Shown: positions 1-9,648, counted from the first letter of the stretch. The stretch: 64,000 nt of DNA from Roseiarcus sp963721905 (GCA_963721905.1 CAVRMF010000015.1:291522-355521), one strand, 5' to 3'. Program-made: numbers and translations. The notes: a model not told the origin generated them from the sequence alone.

Positions 1-1
1 C

Positions 2-391
2 TTGATGACCATGACCGGCGCGCGGGTTTCCTATCTCTACGATCTCATGGACGCCGCCTACGACGCCGCCGCCATTCATGACCACAGCCGCACGCTCGGC
101 CACGCGCCGATCATCGACCGCAACTTTCGCGCCCAGCATGAGGTCAAGGCCGAATGGGAACGGGAGGTCGACAGGATGAAGTTCATCCACATGCCCGACG
201 CAAATGACGTCATCTATGATTTCCGCACCATGGTCGAACGCGTCAATGCTCGATTGAAGGACGAATTCGGCGCCAGGTTCCTGCGCGTGCGCGGCTCGAT
301 CAAGGTCAAATGCCACCTCATGTTCGGCATCGTCGCGCTCGCCGCCGATCAAATCCTCCGCGTCGCCAGCTTCAGGCCAGCGCCAGCCTGA
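2..391 (+). CDS. DDE transposase, C-terminal fragment (runs off the window)
   Basis: The frame is open from the window edge, so the N-terminus lies outside. The visible part matches the C-terminal third of an IS4/IS5-like DDE transposase. It has the block YLYDLMDAAYDA, a HAPIIDRN stretch in which the Asp lies in the RNase-H-like fold, and ERVNARLKDEFG, which carries the last catalytic Glu. The end is CHLMFGIVALAADQILR. The role would be cut-and-paste transposition. No terminal inverted repeat could be located downstream, so whether the element is intact is unknown. The family match rests on recalled motifs, not an alignment. Confidence 0.7.
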   Translation: MMTMTGARVSYLYDLMDAAYDAAAIHDHSRTLGHAPIIDRNFRAQHEVKAEWEREVDRMKFIHMPDANDVIYDFRTMVERVNARLKDEFGARFLRVRGSIKVKCHLMFGIVALAADQILRVASFRPAPA

Positions 392-689
392 GCCGCCGGC
401 GCCCGCAATCCAAAACCACGGGAAATTCCTCGCCCTCAGGGAATTCTGCAAGAGGCTCTCTTGACGCTGGATTTGCCGCACCAACGCCGGCCACGCTTCC
501 GTCCCCCACGCCCTCGCCAATCGCGCTCGCGTCCAGTCATTGGACTTTTGGTAGACTGACAAGCGTGTCAATTCCAACGACACTTGCGGCGATCGACCTT
601 CGACCGCTGCAGCCCTGGCCGCCTTGAACGCCGCGGTTCGTCCACTCGACTGAAGCTTCCCCTGCTTGGCCAGCGCGAGAATGCCTCCA
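392..689. other. Stretch without a confident gene
   Basis: Short frames occur on both strands but none has a recognisable motif or ribosome binding site. On the minus strand the sequence continues, in a shifted frame, the decayed gene at 690-938, so part of this stretch is probably its old 3' end. Confidence 0.4.
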
Positions 690-938
690 TCAATTCTCGC
701 ACCCGTTGCAGCCTTTCATGGCCAATCGTCGGCATGGGTCGCCATTGCGTTTAGTCGCGCTGCAAAGCCTGCGATTGGCCCGGCCGGGTTTGATCGCTGC
801 AAGTTTAGCCGCCTCAAGAAACGCAGGCGGAGCCGTCTTGCAGCCGCCATAGGGTTTCGTCCGCTTACGCAGTCGGGATTTCTGGCCCGGACGCCATGTA
901 GCGCGCGTAAAGAACTCCGTCACCAAGCCCTCTTTCAT
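690..938 (-). pseudogene. Possible decayed HGGXSTG-type small protein
   Basis: The 82-residue frame ends in LCSATKRNGDPCRRLAMKG followed by CNGC. This resembles the start of HGGXSTG-domain proteins (C-x-A-x-T-R-x-G-x-P-C-x-R), small Cys/His proteins common on phages and islands. The expected HGG-x-STG motif is missing in frame, but an RIDGG string appears one frame over at about 680-695, consistent with a frameshift. Function of this family is unknown to me. The call is tentative because only the first half of the motif is present. Confidence 0.35.
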
Positions 939-1244
939 GGAAAGCGCGTTGTCGCTCGAAGGCCGGCATCTTAACCGACATTCGCCTGGCGGTGAGCCTC
1001 GAATTCCTCAAGGTCATCGACTATCACTACCTCGCCTGGGCGAAGACCTACATGGGCGCGGTCGCCAAGGCGACGCCTAAGCGGTGAAGGGGCAGAAGAA
1101 AGAAGTAGAGGACCCGGGAGCGCCGAGCTCGCGCGCGACCATCGCGAAGATCGCCAAGCGCTCATAGCCGGCTGCAGACCCCGGTGCGGGTTTATCTTCT
1201 GAGCGAATGCAGCAGCACGGGGAAGCGCGGTCAGGACCGTGCGG
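939..1244. other. Gene-poor stretch with a coding-like relic
   Basis: A plus-strand frame from about 970 to 1089 reads like a relic of a protein (LTDIRLAVSLEFLKVIDYHY, then LAWAKTYMGAVAK) and ends in TGA, but has no start codon or ribosome binding site. I do not recognise it. Nothing else is supportable here. Confidence 0.3.
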
Positions 1245-1445
1245 CTATCCGGTCTCTCTGCTGCACTTCCACTCGCCACATTGTCTATACCATGTACCGG
1301 CGCAGCGGCCAAAAGTGCTAATGCCATTGCACTTCCATTGGCAGGTTCGAGTGCACTTAGCCGCTTCGGTCGGTGACACGGTCGCGGCCATTGTCGCGAT
1401 TGCTACCAAAGCCGCAATTCCGCCAACTGTGAATTGACGTAACAT
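1245..1445 (-). CDS. Small secreted cysteine-rich protein
   Basis: This 66-residue protein starts at ATG 1445 behind a good AGGAG site. Residues 1-29 form a classical Sec signal peptide: a basic start, a hydrophobic core (IAALVAIATMAATV) and an EAA cleavage site. The mature part of about 37 residues holds six cysteines spaced C-x3-C-x3-C-x8-C-x7-C-x4-C, plus several Trp and Arg. Such a peptide is likely exported to the periplasm or outside and held by disulfides. I do not recognise a family and no immunity or processing partner is adjacent. Its job is unknown. Confidence 0.6.
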   Translation of the reverse strand: MLRQFTVGGIAALVAIATMAATVSPTEAAKCTRTCQWKCNGISTFGRCAGTWYRQCGEWKCSRETG

Positions 1446-1559
1446 TTCACGCTCCTATCTGTTGTTGATAAGCACACCAGCCGACATTCATCAGATGACG
1501 GCCCTATCGTTGCTGAGAGTGCGTCCATCGCTAGACTTTGACAAGAATAAAATGTCGTT

Positions 1560-1755
1560 GAGACTCGGCTCTGGCTTGTAGATATGTTCGGGGCAGGTCG
1601 GCTCGCGCTTGCGCGCCAGCGTACGCAGGAAGTTGCCGAGATTATAGGCGAGCGCATGAAGTTGGAGCCGCACGGCGTTGGCGGCGAACGAGCGGCATGA
1701 CAAGCAGGCCGGCATCGGAGGTGACGACCGAACCACGAAATTGAAGGGTCACAGT
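1560..1755 (-). pseudogene. IS1380-family transposase remnant, internally deleted
   Basis: Two pieces characteristic of IS1380-family transposases are fused. An N-terminal piece (FRGSVVTSDAGLL) lies at about 1700-1755. In another frame, from about 1690 down to 1560, is the C-terminal piece (FAANAVRLQLHALAYNLGN, then FLRTLA). The whole middle, including the catalytic residues, is gone. The N-terminal piece is read through in frame from the primase-helicase fragment, so the apparent end of that long frame is an IS scar. Confidence 0.6.
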
Positions 1756-3805
1756 CGGAGTCACAGTTGTCACGGCTGGAACCCCAGACATCGCCCCCCG
1801 TGTGTGTGTGTTTATTTTCAGTTGGGGAAGACCTGATATTTTATATAGATTACATACAATGTATGTAAAAAGTATCGCTATAAGAGACAATAGAGCCAAC
1901 GGACCCATCCCACTTCCAACACGCACACGCACACCGTGGGGCGATATCTGGGGTTCCAGCCGTGACAACTGTGCCAGCTGTGTGCCACCGGTTGCCGCTT
2001 TTTGTATCAAACCGTTGAGATCGCTAAGTTTCTTGGTGCTGAATCCCGATATTCGTTTGAAGACCGGCTCATCGCCCGCCCCCGCAAAAGTTCGCGCCGG
2101 CATGCGCACAAGTTGTGAAATGGCCAACTCGTGCCGACCACAGCCGGCATGCGCACACGTTGTGAAATGGCTAACTCGTGCGGACTGCTCGCTAACTTTT
2201 AAAACTAAATCTCGTCGTTCATCTCTGCGGCAGCGTTCAAGACCAGCAACGCCCGCGTTCGTCGCGCCCCATGCCCGCTGATGTATGGCTCCTCCCGAAA
2301 TCGAAATCGGCGCAGGCCCCTGCTGCATGAGTTCGACGATCGCCGCGTCAAAGGGCTTCTTGTCCAGACGAGCTTTCCGTTGAACCTCACGACTGCTGAC
2401 CGGCTTCATGTCTCCGCCAAGAGCTTTCAGCGCCGCCAGGATGGTTTCGCCATCGTCGGCAAGAATCCTGGTCTTCTTCCGGTCGGCGGCTGTCGCCGCG
2501 ATGGCGTTGACCGTTCCAGCCGCATATTCGACCCATGCGATCGCGGCTTCGAGCGCCCCTTCCGAGATCTCGTGCTCACCGTTCATCACCGCAAGGATAG
2601 CCGCGATCTTCCGCAAGTAGACCGGCAGGCGCTCGATCAGTTTGGCGGCGTTCCTCCCTGCCGCCTTGAGGTTGGCGATGCGGGGGTATTCCAGTTCGTA
2701 GCGCTGGTAAGCTCCGGGCGAGAAGTCGATCGGCGTCGACAGGAACGCTTCGGCGGGTTTCAGGACCTCGTAGACACGGAAGATGTTGTCGGCGATCGCG
2801 TCCATCATCGCGTCGAGCCCCGGCGTCGCCAGCGGACGCGCCTTGAGCTTGTCGCGCTTAACCCAGAGATAGAGGAGCCGGTTGCCAAGGCCGTTGTCGG
2901 CGCTGCTGGCGGCGTCGCGCCTGTCGAACAGCCGCCCCATCAGCTCGCCCGGCGTGATGCTGGCGCTCATCGTCACATACGGCTCCTTGCAGCGTGTCGG
3001 CGAATTTTTGTTGACCAGCTCCGTCTTGCGGCAATCCCACATCGTCCTCAGGACCGAGCTGAGCGTCGCGCCCGGCCGCATGATTACCGCCAGCACGCTT
3101 CCAAGCTCGTCCAGATTCAGGAACAGGCATTTGTTGTCGACGCCCGGATCGTGGATCGGGCCGTGCAACCCCTGTTTCCGCCCGGGATCGCGGATCAGTT
3201 CAATCAGGCCCTCGCCGGTGCTGACGCCTGTGGCCGTCACCGGCCCGTCGGCAAGCGAGGCGAACAGGCCGAGCCATGGCGCTGGCGGCGGCGCTGGCGG
3301 CGGCAGCCCGTCGAGCTTCGCCTGCGCCGCGTCGTGAGCCGCCTCAGCCTCAGCCAGCGCCGTCTCCCGGTCCGCCATCACCCGCCTGACCTCGGTCAGC
3401 TCGGCCTCGTCCTCGGCGATCAGCCTGGCGATGTCAGCGCGCTTCGCTTCAGCCGCCGCGATCAGCTTCTCCTGCTCCCGCACCGTGCGGTAAGCGCGGG
3501 CCTTGGCCTTCAGGCGCGCTTTGCGCTCGGCGATCTCCCGTGCGGCCGCCGCGTGCTCCTGCCGCAGCATGGCGAGCCCAGCCTCGATTTCACTGTCCTG
3601 GAAATCGCGAATGCTCCTTGTCCAGCTCAGCTTCCGCGCGGCTTCCTCGACCGCCGCCTCGGCCTCGTCGCGGGCGCTCTCAACTTCGTCCGGGAACGCG
3701 ATGCGGGCCTGGATCTCATGCGCCAGGCGCAAGAGGGCAGGCCCCAGAAAATCGTCGCCGATGGCCGCCGACGTTCCTTTTCGCCCTTTGCCGGACGGTC
3801 CGAGC
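1756..3805 (-). pseudogene. Primase-helicase (DUF3987-like), C-terminal piece
   Basis: This is the downstream half of the gene whose N-terminal half is at 9805-11393; the frame is open from 3876 to 1642. It begins with the second half of a P-loop-like motif (GPSGKGRKGTS). Next comes a long Ala/Glu/Arg-rich coiled coil (about residues 50-200 of the open frame) and then a DUF3987-like ATPase core containing NKCLFLNLDELGSVLAVI and the block around YVTMSASITPGELMGRLF. The family provides helicase/ATPase activity for replication of phages and integrated elements. The last 150-200 codons look non-native and run into an IS1380 scar. The piece lacks its own start and is very likely inactive. Confidence 0.7.
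2096..2184. repeat. Two direct repeats of about 43 bp
   Basis: The segment beginning GCCGGCATGCGCACA and ending AACTCGTGC-GAC occurs twice, starting at 2096 and 2143, with three or four differences and a 47-bp period. It lies in the degraded 3' part of the helicase frame, where it duplicates a short HFTTCAHAGCGRHELA-like peptide. It looks like a local tandem duplication. Confidence 0.7.
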
Positions 3806-3903
3806 TGCGGATTCCGACGAAAGCGCCATGTTGTAACGACATGATGCCGCCACCTGTAACGGAATGATGCCGCCATGGTGGTGCGGGCTCGCTGGCGCTT
3901 CGA

Positions 3904-4680
3904 TTATTGGCGCTTGGGCTGTTGTCTGGTCAAGCTTTCATCTGCAATTTTTTCACGACTTGGCCGGATGCGTCGCAAGCTTTCGCCAGCCAGTTCGATC
4001 CGATGGGCGTTGTGAACGAGACGGTCGAGGATCGCATCGGCGTAGGTCGGGTCGTTGACGACTTGATGCCAGCGGTCCACGGGGAGTTGGGATGTGACGA
4101 TGGTCGAGCGGCGGCCGTATCGCTCTTCGAGGATTTCCAGAAGATCATGCCGGGCGCCGGCGTCGAGGGGCTCCAAACCCCAATCGTCGAGAATGAGAAG
4201 GTCGGCGCGGCCGAGCGCACGCAGGAGGCGCGGATGACGGCCATCGCCGCGCGCCAGGGCGAGATCTTCGAAGAGCTTTGGGATGCGGTGATAGAGCACC
4301 GAGCGATTATCGCGGCAGGCCTTGTGGCCAAGCGCTGAAGCGAGCCATGACTTGCCGACGCCGGTCGGGCCAACGAGGGCCAAGTTTTCGTGGGCCTCGA
4401 TCCAATGCCCCTCGACGAGCTTTTGGAACAGGGGCCGATCGAGGCCGCGCGGGCTTCGATAATCGACATCTTCGGCGCACGCTTGCTGGCGCAATTTGGC
4501 GTAGCGCAGTCGCGCCGCGAACCTCTTATCCTGACGCCATGACGCCTCGCGATCGAGCAGAAGCCCGAGCCATTCGCGTTTGTCGAGATTGTCGGCCTCG
4601 GCGCCGATTTCCGTAAAGCCCTTGGCCATGCCCTGGAGGCCGAGGGCGTAAAGTTGATCGAGGGTCGGATGTTTGAGCAA
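3904..4680 (-). CDS. istB: IS21-family helper ATPase IstB
   Basis: This 258-residue AAA+ ATPase assists the IS21 transposase in target selection and strand transfer. It shows a Walker A motif (GPTGVGKS, about residue 103), a Walker B motif (LLILDDWGLE, about residue 160) and the IstB C-terminal block around RLVHNAHRIELAGESLR. The start is a TTG at 4680 preceded by AGGAG at suitable spacing. It follows istA on the same strand by 11 bases, the usual istAB arrangement. The gene itself looks intact, but the element cannot move on its own while istA is split. Confidence 0.93.
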   Translation of the reverse strand: MLKHPTLDQLYALGLQGMAKGFTEIGAEADNLDKREWLGLLLDREASWRQDKRFAARLRYAKLRQQACAEDVDYRSPRGLDRPLFQKLVEGHWIEAHENLALVGPTGVGKSWLASALGHKACRDNRSVLYHRIPKLFEDLALARGDGRHPRLLRALGRADLLILDDWGLEPLDAGARHDLLEILEERYGRRSTIVTSQLPVDRWHQVVNDPTYADAILDRLVHNAHRIELAGESLRRIRPSREKIADESLTRQQPKRQ

Positions 4681-4691
4681 GATCGCTTCTC

Positions 4692-5891
4692 CTAATTGTA
4701 ATAGCGCGGGCCACGGATATTGGGATGCAGGATCGGCGTTCCGTCCGCGGCGTGCTTTTGCGCGGGGCGCCGATCAAGATTGTTGTCGAGGATGGACTTG
4801 ACGGAGCCATAGGTGCGCGCGCCGATATCAATGGCGCGTTCCGCCGCCGCTTCGACGCGTCCGACGCCATAGGGACCGGAAAGGCGGACGATCCCCAGAC
4901 ACGCCCGGTAGCCCTGTTCCGGATGCGGTCTATGCTCGAGAATCTGCTCGCAGAGCGCCGCGGTCGCCGGTCCGATCGCGCGCGCGTCCTGGCGGATGCG
5001 GTCGATCGTCCAGCCCGCATAGCGGCGGTGGGAGGACGGCATGTGTTCGGGGATCGTCGTATGTTTGCGATTGCCGCTGATGCGCAAATGCGCGGCGATC
5101 CGCTCGCCCTTGAGGAATATCTCGACCGTCCTGGCGGTCATCCGGACATCCACCTCGGCGCGGGCGAAGCGATAGGGAACGCTGTAATAGTGAGAGCCGG
5201 CGTCGACGTGATAATCGATGCCGACCCGACAGACGCGCCATTCGCTGAAGACATAGGGCTCGGCCGGCAGAGACTTGAGCGCCGGACGGTCGATCTCCCC
5301 CAGCAATTGCCGGCGAGTTACGCCGAGCCTCCGGATGGGTCGTTCTTCGTTCAGATGCTTGAGCAACTCGCCGATCGCTTCGTTGACCTCAGCCAGGCTG
5401 ATGAAGATGCGGTGACGCAGCCGCCCGAGCAGCCAGCGCTCGACAATCAGCACCGCTTGTTCGACTTTCGCCTTGTCGCGAGGTTTTCTCGGGCGCGCCG
5501 GCAGGATGGCGGTGTCGTAATGGGCCGCCATTTCGGCATAGGTGCGATTGACCTGAGGGTCATAGAAGCAGGCCTTTATGACGGCGGTCTTGGTATTGTC
5601 CGGCACGAGCAAATGCGGAACGCCGCCGATCGCCGCGAAAGCATGCACGTGGGCGTCGATCCAATCGGGAAGCGTCTGCGTCCAGCTCGCCCAGGCAAAG
5701 GTGAAGCTCGATGCGCCGAGCACCGCGACGAATATCTGCGCCTTGCGAATTTCGCCCGTCAGCCGATCAATCAGGACTGGAACGCCTTCGCCGGCGTAAT
5801 CGACAAACAATCGTTCGCCCGCCGCATGCGTCTGGCGCATCGTCGGCGACAATTTTGTCTCGAAGGCTCGGTAAAGTTCGCAGAACCGCGA
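4692..5891 (-). pseudogene. istA: IS21-family transposase IstA, C-terminal piece
   Basis: This is the catalytic and C-terminal part of IstA. It has the retroviral-integrase-like DDE core (GERLFVDYAGEGVPVLID with the first Asp, then VPDNTKTAV with the second, and PRKPRDKAKVEQAVLIVE with the Glu) and the Mu-type C-terminal domain around YYSVPYRF. The N-terminal helix-turn-helix part is separated by the RIT element and lies at 9293-9648. Joining the pieces at one copy of CGCGA gives exactly 517 codons, the expected IstA length. As it stands the gene is broken. Confidence 0.9.
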
Positions 5892-6046
5892 GATATGTGG
5901 ATCACAACATATTTCGCGTTATGTTGCGGCCCTGCTTATGTGACTTCCAGACGCGCTTCCTGTTGCCAGCTGGAAGATTGGGACGCGCTTGACGCAACAT
6001 AAGTCGGGGCTTCGGTTGGTGGACCTCACTCCTTTTGAGGTTCGCC

Positions 6047-7270
6047 ATGGATCATCTATGTTCTTCCGCCAGCGTCGGCGATTGCCGGTTTCAAGACGCA
6101 CCATTCGCCGACGAGCGGAACCGCTATCTCAGCCACTGCGCGATACATGGTGCGAGGCTCGCGGCCCTAAAGGTCAAGCGCAACGAACTCCGATGGATAG
6201 CGCGACGTCTCGGCCCAGACGCCAACCGCGGCGTCGGCATGACGGAGTTGATGCCGATTGCGTTGGAGCGGCAGAACCTTCGCGGGGCGGCAACTGCTGC
6301 CCGGCGGGTCATCGATATCGGGCGACCGTGGCTGCGGTTTCTTGGTTGGTGGCGGGAACCCGCCGTCCCGTTTTTGGACTGGGGCCAACTCGACCGGTAC
6401 ATCACCTGGATGCGCGACGAGCGCGGCTTCACGCCGTCGACGGTGGAGCAATGGGGCCGTACGACCAGGAGATTCCTGCGGTGGTGCGCGGAGGCACGCC
6501 GCCAACTCGGGGATCTGACGGCGGGCGATATCGATAACTATGTCGCCACTCAGGGAAAGGGCCGCTGGAAGCGCGTCTCGACAGCCAACATAGTCTCGTC
6601 ATTGCGAGCGTTCTTGCGTTACGCCGCCAAAGAGGGTTGGTGCTCAAACCGATTGGCAGAGTCGATTTCCCGGCCTCGGCTCTATCAGCAGGAGTCTTTG
6701 CCATATGCCCCGGATTGGTCTGCCGTCCAGCAAATGCTGGCCGACGTCGACACGGACAAGCCACGGGATATCCGCGATCGCGCCATCCTCCTGCTGCTCG
6801 CCCTCTATGGCATGCGGAGCGGTGAAGTTGCTGCTTTGCGGCTCGACCAGATCGATTGGGCGGGGCGAACCCTTAGACTCGTTCGGCTGAAGCGACGACA
6901 ACTCCAGATCTATCCTCTGCTGCCCGCCGTCGCCGAGGCTCTGGCCCGTTACATCGACACCGTCCGACCGCCGTCATCCTGCCGGGAAGTGTTCCTCTGC
7001 ATGCAGGCGCCTCTTCGGCCTTTGAAGGCGGGCAGCATCTTTGACGTCGCCAATCGGCGATTCGTCTCGCTCGGCATCGAAGCTGCGCATCGCGGAGGGC
7101 ATGCGTTGCGTCACGCTTGCGCCGTCCGCTTGCTCGCAGAAGGCCTAACCCTCAAGGAGATCGGCGATCATCTGGGACACCGCAGCACGTCGGCAACCAG
7201 CACCTACGCGAAGGTGAACATGGCGGCTCTTCGCGAGGTCGGTGCGTTCGACTTGGGGGACGTCCTATGA
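6047..7270 (+). CDS. RIT tyrosine recombinase, first gene
   Basis: This phage-integrase-family recombinase has 407 residues from ATG 6047, chosen over an upstream TTG at 6035 because GAGG sits seven bases before it. The SAM-like core-binding domain covers about residues 100-190. The catalytic domain shows the usual residues: Arg in YGMRSGEVAALRL, the HALRHACAVRLL box, the GHRS histidine and the tyrosine in SATSTYAKV. It would cut and rejoin DNA at the element ends together with the next two proteins. Its stop overlaps the start of the second gene (ATGA), implying translational coupling. Confidence 0.9.
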   Translation: MDHLCSSASVGDCRFQDAPFADERNRYLSHCAIHGARLAALKVKRNELRWIARRLGPDANRGVGMTELMPIALERQNLRGAATAARRVIDIGRPWLRFLGWWREPAVPFLDWGQLDRYITWMRDERGFTPSTVEQWGRTTRRFLRWCAEARRQLGDLTAGDIDNYVATQGKGRWKRVSTANIVSSLRAFLRYAAKEGWCSNRLAESISRPRLYQQESLPYAPDWSAVQQMLADVDTDKPRDIRDRAILLLLALYGMRSGEVAALRLDQIDWAGRTLRLVRLKRRQLQIYPLLPAVAEALARYIDTVRPPSSCREVFLCMQAPLRPLKAGSIFDVANRRFVSLGIEAAHRGGHALRHACAVRLLAEGLTLKEIGDHLGHRSTSATSTYAKVNMAALREVGAFDLGDVL

Positions 7271-8211
7271 TGCTGGCCGACGTCATCGATGCCTATCTGA
7301 CCCGCCAACGGTCGCTGGGCATGCGGTTCGATTCCGCCGGACAGCTGCTCCATCGCTTCGGCCGGGCAATGGGGGATCGACCGATCGAGGAGGTGACACC
7401 CGGAGCGATCCTCGACTTCCTCAACGGCAATGGGGCGTTGACCGCGACATGGACGCTCAAGCACCGGGTGCTGACCGGTCTATACCGGTTCGCCGTCAGC
7501 CGCGGATACGTCGACAACTCGCCTCTGCCGACAACTCTGCCCAAGCTGCCGCCACAGCAAACGCCTTACATCTATTCGACCGACGAACTGCGCCGACTGT
7601 TGGAAGCGACCGCGATCCTGCGCAACGGCCACAGTCGTCAAGTGCCTGCGATGTACCGTACGCTGCTGTTGCTGCTGTACGGAACCGGCGTGCGTATCGG
7701 CGAGGCATTGCGCTTGACCTTGCAGGACGTCGACCTCGCCGAAAGGATCATCACCGTCCGCCGCGCAAAATTCTTCAAGACGCGTCTGGTTCCGATCGGA
7801 CCGAAGCTTGCCGACGAACTGGCCGCGCACCTCGAGCGCCGCGGCTTGCTGCCCATGCCGCTCGGGAAAGCGGCGCCGCTCTTCGCGTCGCGCGGCATTC
7901 GAGGATGGAGCTATCCGCGCGTCATCGTGATGTTCCAGAGCGTGCGACGAGCTGCCGGTATCAATTGTCCCGTCGGCGAACCTCGCCCGCCGCGCTTACA
8001 TGATCTTCGCCACACGGCGGCCGGGCACCGTGTCGTCGCATGGTATCGCACCGGCCAGGACGTCCAGCGATTGCTTCCGCAGCTCGCTACCTACCTTGGT
8101 CACCTCGATATCCGATCGACCCAGCGTTACCTCCGAATGACGCCGGAACTCTTGCAGGCGGCCAGTCAGCGCTTCGCCCAGTACGCGATGGAGGGCGACC
8201 ATGAAGGATGA
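7267..8211 (+). CDS. RIT tyrosine recombinase, second gene
   Basis: The protein has 314 residues and starts at ATG 7267, overlapping the previous stop by four bases. The N-terminal core-binding domain is followed by the catalytic domain with Arg in YGTGVRIGEALRL, the HDLRHTAAGH box, LGHLDIRST and the tyrosine in QRYLRM. Compared with the first and third proteins it has an insertion between the HxxR box and the GH motif (VVAWYRTGQDVQRLLPQL), a feature that separates the three RIT subfamilies. It ends 11 bases inside the third gene. Confidence 0.9.
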   Translation: MMLADVIDAYLTRQRSLGMRFDSAGQLLHRFGRAMGDRPIEEVTPGAILDFLNGNGALTATWTLKHRVLTGLYRFAVSRGYVDNSPLPTTLPKLPPQQTPYIYSTDELRRLLEATAILRNGHSRQVPAMYRTLLLLLYGTGVRIGEALRLTLQDVDLAERIITVRRAKFFKTRLVPIGPKLADELAAHLERRGLLPMPLGKAAPLFASRGIRGWSYPRVIVMFQSVRRAAGINCPVGEPRPPRLHDLRHTAAGHRVVAWYRTGQDVQRLLPQLATYLGHLDIRSTQRYLRMTPELLQAASQRFAQYAMEGDHEG

Positions 8212-9196
8212 GACGCTCCTGGGGCCATGGGTCCGGCGGTTCCTCCTCGAGCATCTGGTGGCAGAACGCAATCTGGCTCGGAACACCCAGGTCAGCTACC
8301 GCGATACCTTGGCGCTCTTGCTGCCGTTTGCCAGCAAGCACGGAGGGCGTGCCATCGATCGCATGACCATCGAGGATCTGGCGCCGTCCATAGTCCGCAA
8401 GTTCCTCGATCACCTGGAACACGATCGCCAATGCAACGGTGTCACCCGCAACCAAAGGCTCGCGACCATACGATCATTGGCGCGGTTCATCGGCATGCGC
8501 TCGCCAGCGCATGTGGCTTGGTGCGCCGAAATACGGGCGACGCCGTTCAAGAAGACTGCCAAGGCCGGGATCGGGTATCTCGAAAAGGCCGAGATGGACG
8601 CCCTCCTGGCCCAACCGGATCGGCGTACGCCTCTCGGAGACCGCAACCATGCTCTGCTCCTGTTCCTGTACAACAGTGGTGCTCGCGCCGACGAGGCGGC
8701 GAGACTGACCATCGACAACCTACAGCTGGGAGCACAATCGTCTGTGCGGCTACACGGCAAGGGAAACAGGTTCCGGACTTGTCCGTTGTGGCCGGTCACC
8801 GCCACGTCGCTTTCGCGGCTGGTAGCCAACCGGGACAAGAGCGATGCGGTCTTCTTGAACCGAAGCAACCGGCCATTGACGCGGTTCGGAATCCATCGGC
8901 TCGTGACGCAATATGCCGAGCGGGCGAGCAGGACTGTGCCCTCGATGGCGACGAAACGCGTAAGCCCGCACACAATCCGGCACACGACTGCGGTCCATCT
9001 TTTGCGCGCCGGGGTCGACATCAACACGATCCGCGCCTGGCTCGGTCATGTGTCTCTGGATACGACGCATGTCTACGCCGAGGTCGACATGGAAATGAAG
9101 GCGAAGGCGCTGGCCCGGGTCGATATATCCGGCGTGCAAACCAAGCCGTGGCAGCGGCCGCTACCTTCGCTGATGACGTTCTTGAAAGCCCTATAG
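8201..9196 (+). CDS. RIT tyrosine recombinase, third gene
   Basis: The protein has 331 residues from ATG 8201, overlapping the second gene by 11 bases. Catalytic residues are visible: Arg in SGARADEAARL, the HTIRHTTAVHLLRAG box, WLGHVSLDTT and the nucleophile in THVYAEVDM. It completes the operon of three. The three proteins are clearly related but not recent duplicates, as is usual for RIT elements, in which all three are thought to be needed for movement. Confidence 0.9.
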   Translation: MKDETLLGPWVRRFLLEHLVAERNLARNTQVSYRDTLALLLPFASKHGGRAIDRMTIEDLAPSIVRKFLDHLEHDRQCNGVTRNQRLATIRSLARFIGMRSPAHVAWCAEIRATPFKKTAKAGIGYLEKAEMDALLAQPDRRTPLGDRNHALLLFLYNSGARADEAARLTIDNLQLGAQSSVRLHGKGNRFRTCPLWPVTATSLSRLVANRDKSDAVFLNRSNRPLTRFGIHRLVTQYAERASRTVPSMATKRVSPHTIRHTTAVHLLRAGVDINTIRAWLGHVSLDTTHVYAEVDMEMKAKALARVDISGVQTKPWQRPLPSLMTFLKAL

Positions 9197-9292
9197 TCGG
9201 TCGCGCCGCTGCTCGAATTTATGTTGCGGCTCATGCCAGGGCCACCAGCCCTCTCCCTGGGCTTACGCCACATAAGCCGGGCCGCAACATAA

Positions 9293-9648
9293 CGCGAATA
9301 GCTGTAGCCGCCTGGGTTCTGCGCAATATACTCGTCCCAGACGATCAGCAGGGTGACGTGCTTGCGTTTCATCTCCCGATGAACCGCCGGCCAGTCCGGT
9401 TCGGCATGGCGCCGATGACCCCGTTTGCTGCGCCGGTTGGCGTAAAGCGCAGTTTCCAACCCTTCGTCGCTCAGGCCCTCGGGTAGCGGCCAGATCAAGT
9501 CCGAACTCTCGAAACGGCTCAAGGTCTCCCGCACCGTCGAACGCGCCAACCCAAGACGCCGGGCAATCTCGCTCGTCGTGAGCGAAGACAAAAATTTAAG
9601 GCGAATGATCACGCGTACATCGCGCATGGCGACTCTCTCGGCTGGCAT
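9293..9648 (-). pseudogene. istA: IS21-family transposase IstA, N-terminal piece
   Basis: It starts at ATG 9648 behind AAGGGAG and encodes the DNA-binding front of IstA. A helix-turn-helix is visible in LTTSEIARRLGLARSTVRE, followed by the linker ending WDEYIAQNPGGYSYSR. The reading frame then runs into the RIT element. The next IstA codons (RFCELYRAFETKL) resume at 5886 on the far side. Together the two pieces give one full IstA. Confidence 0.88.

Larger units (their letters stand above)
5887..9297 (+). mobile_element. RIT element (three tyrosine recombinases in a row)
   Basis: Three overlapping tyrosine-recombinase genes on one strand form the Recombinase-In-Trio arrangement. The element splits istA and is bordered by a 5-bp direct repeat CGCGA (5887-5891 and 9293-9297). 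A perfect 19-bp inverted repeat, TTCGCGTTATGTTGCGGCC, lies at 5913-5931 and 9280-9298. The total of about 3.4 kb fits known RIT elements. No cargo gene is present. The left side has about 27 extra bases between the CGCGA copy and the inverted repeat, which the right side lacks. Confidence 0.85.

Noticed and set aside
2281..3867. Long plus-strand frame of 528 codons
   Set aside because: It lies antisense to the helicase piece, is rich in Arg/Gln/Asp as expected for a GC-bias shadow, and shows no domain.
4725..6002. Plus-strand frame of 425 codons
   Set aside because: It is antisense to istA, which has the full integrase-core motifs and can be rejoined exactly.
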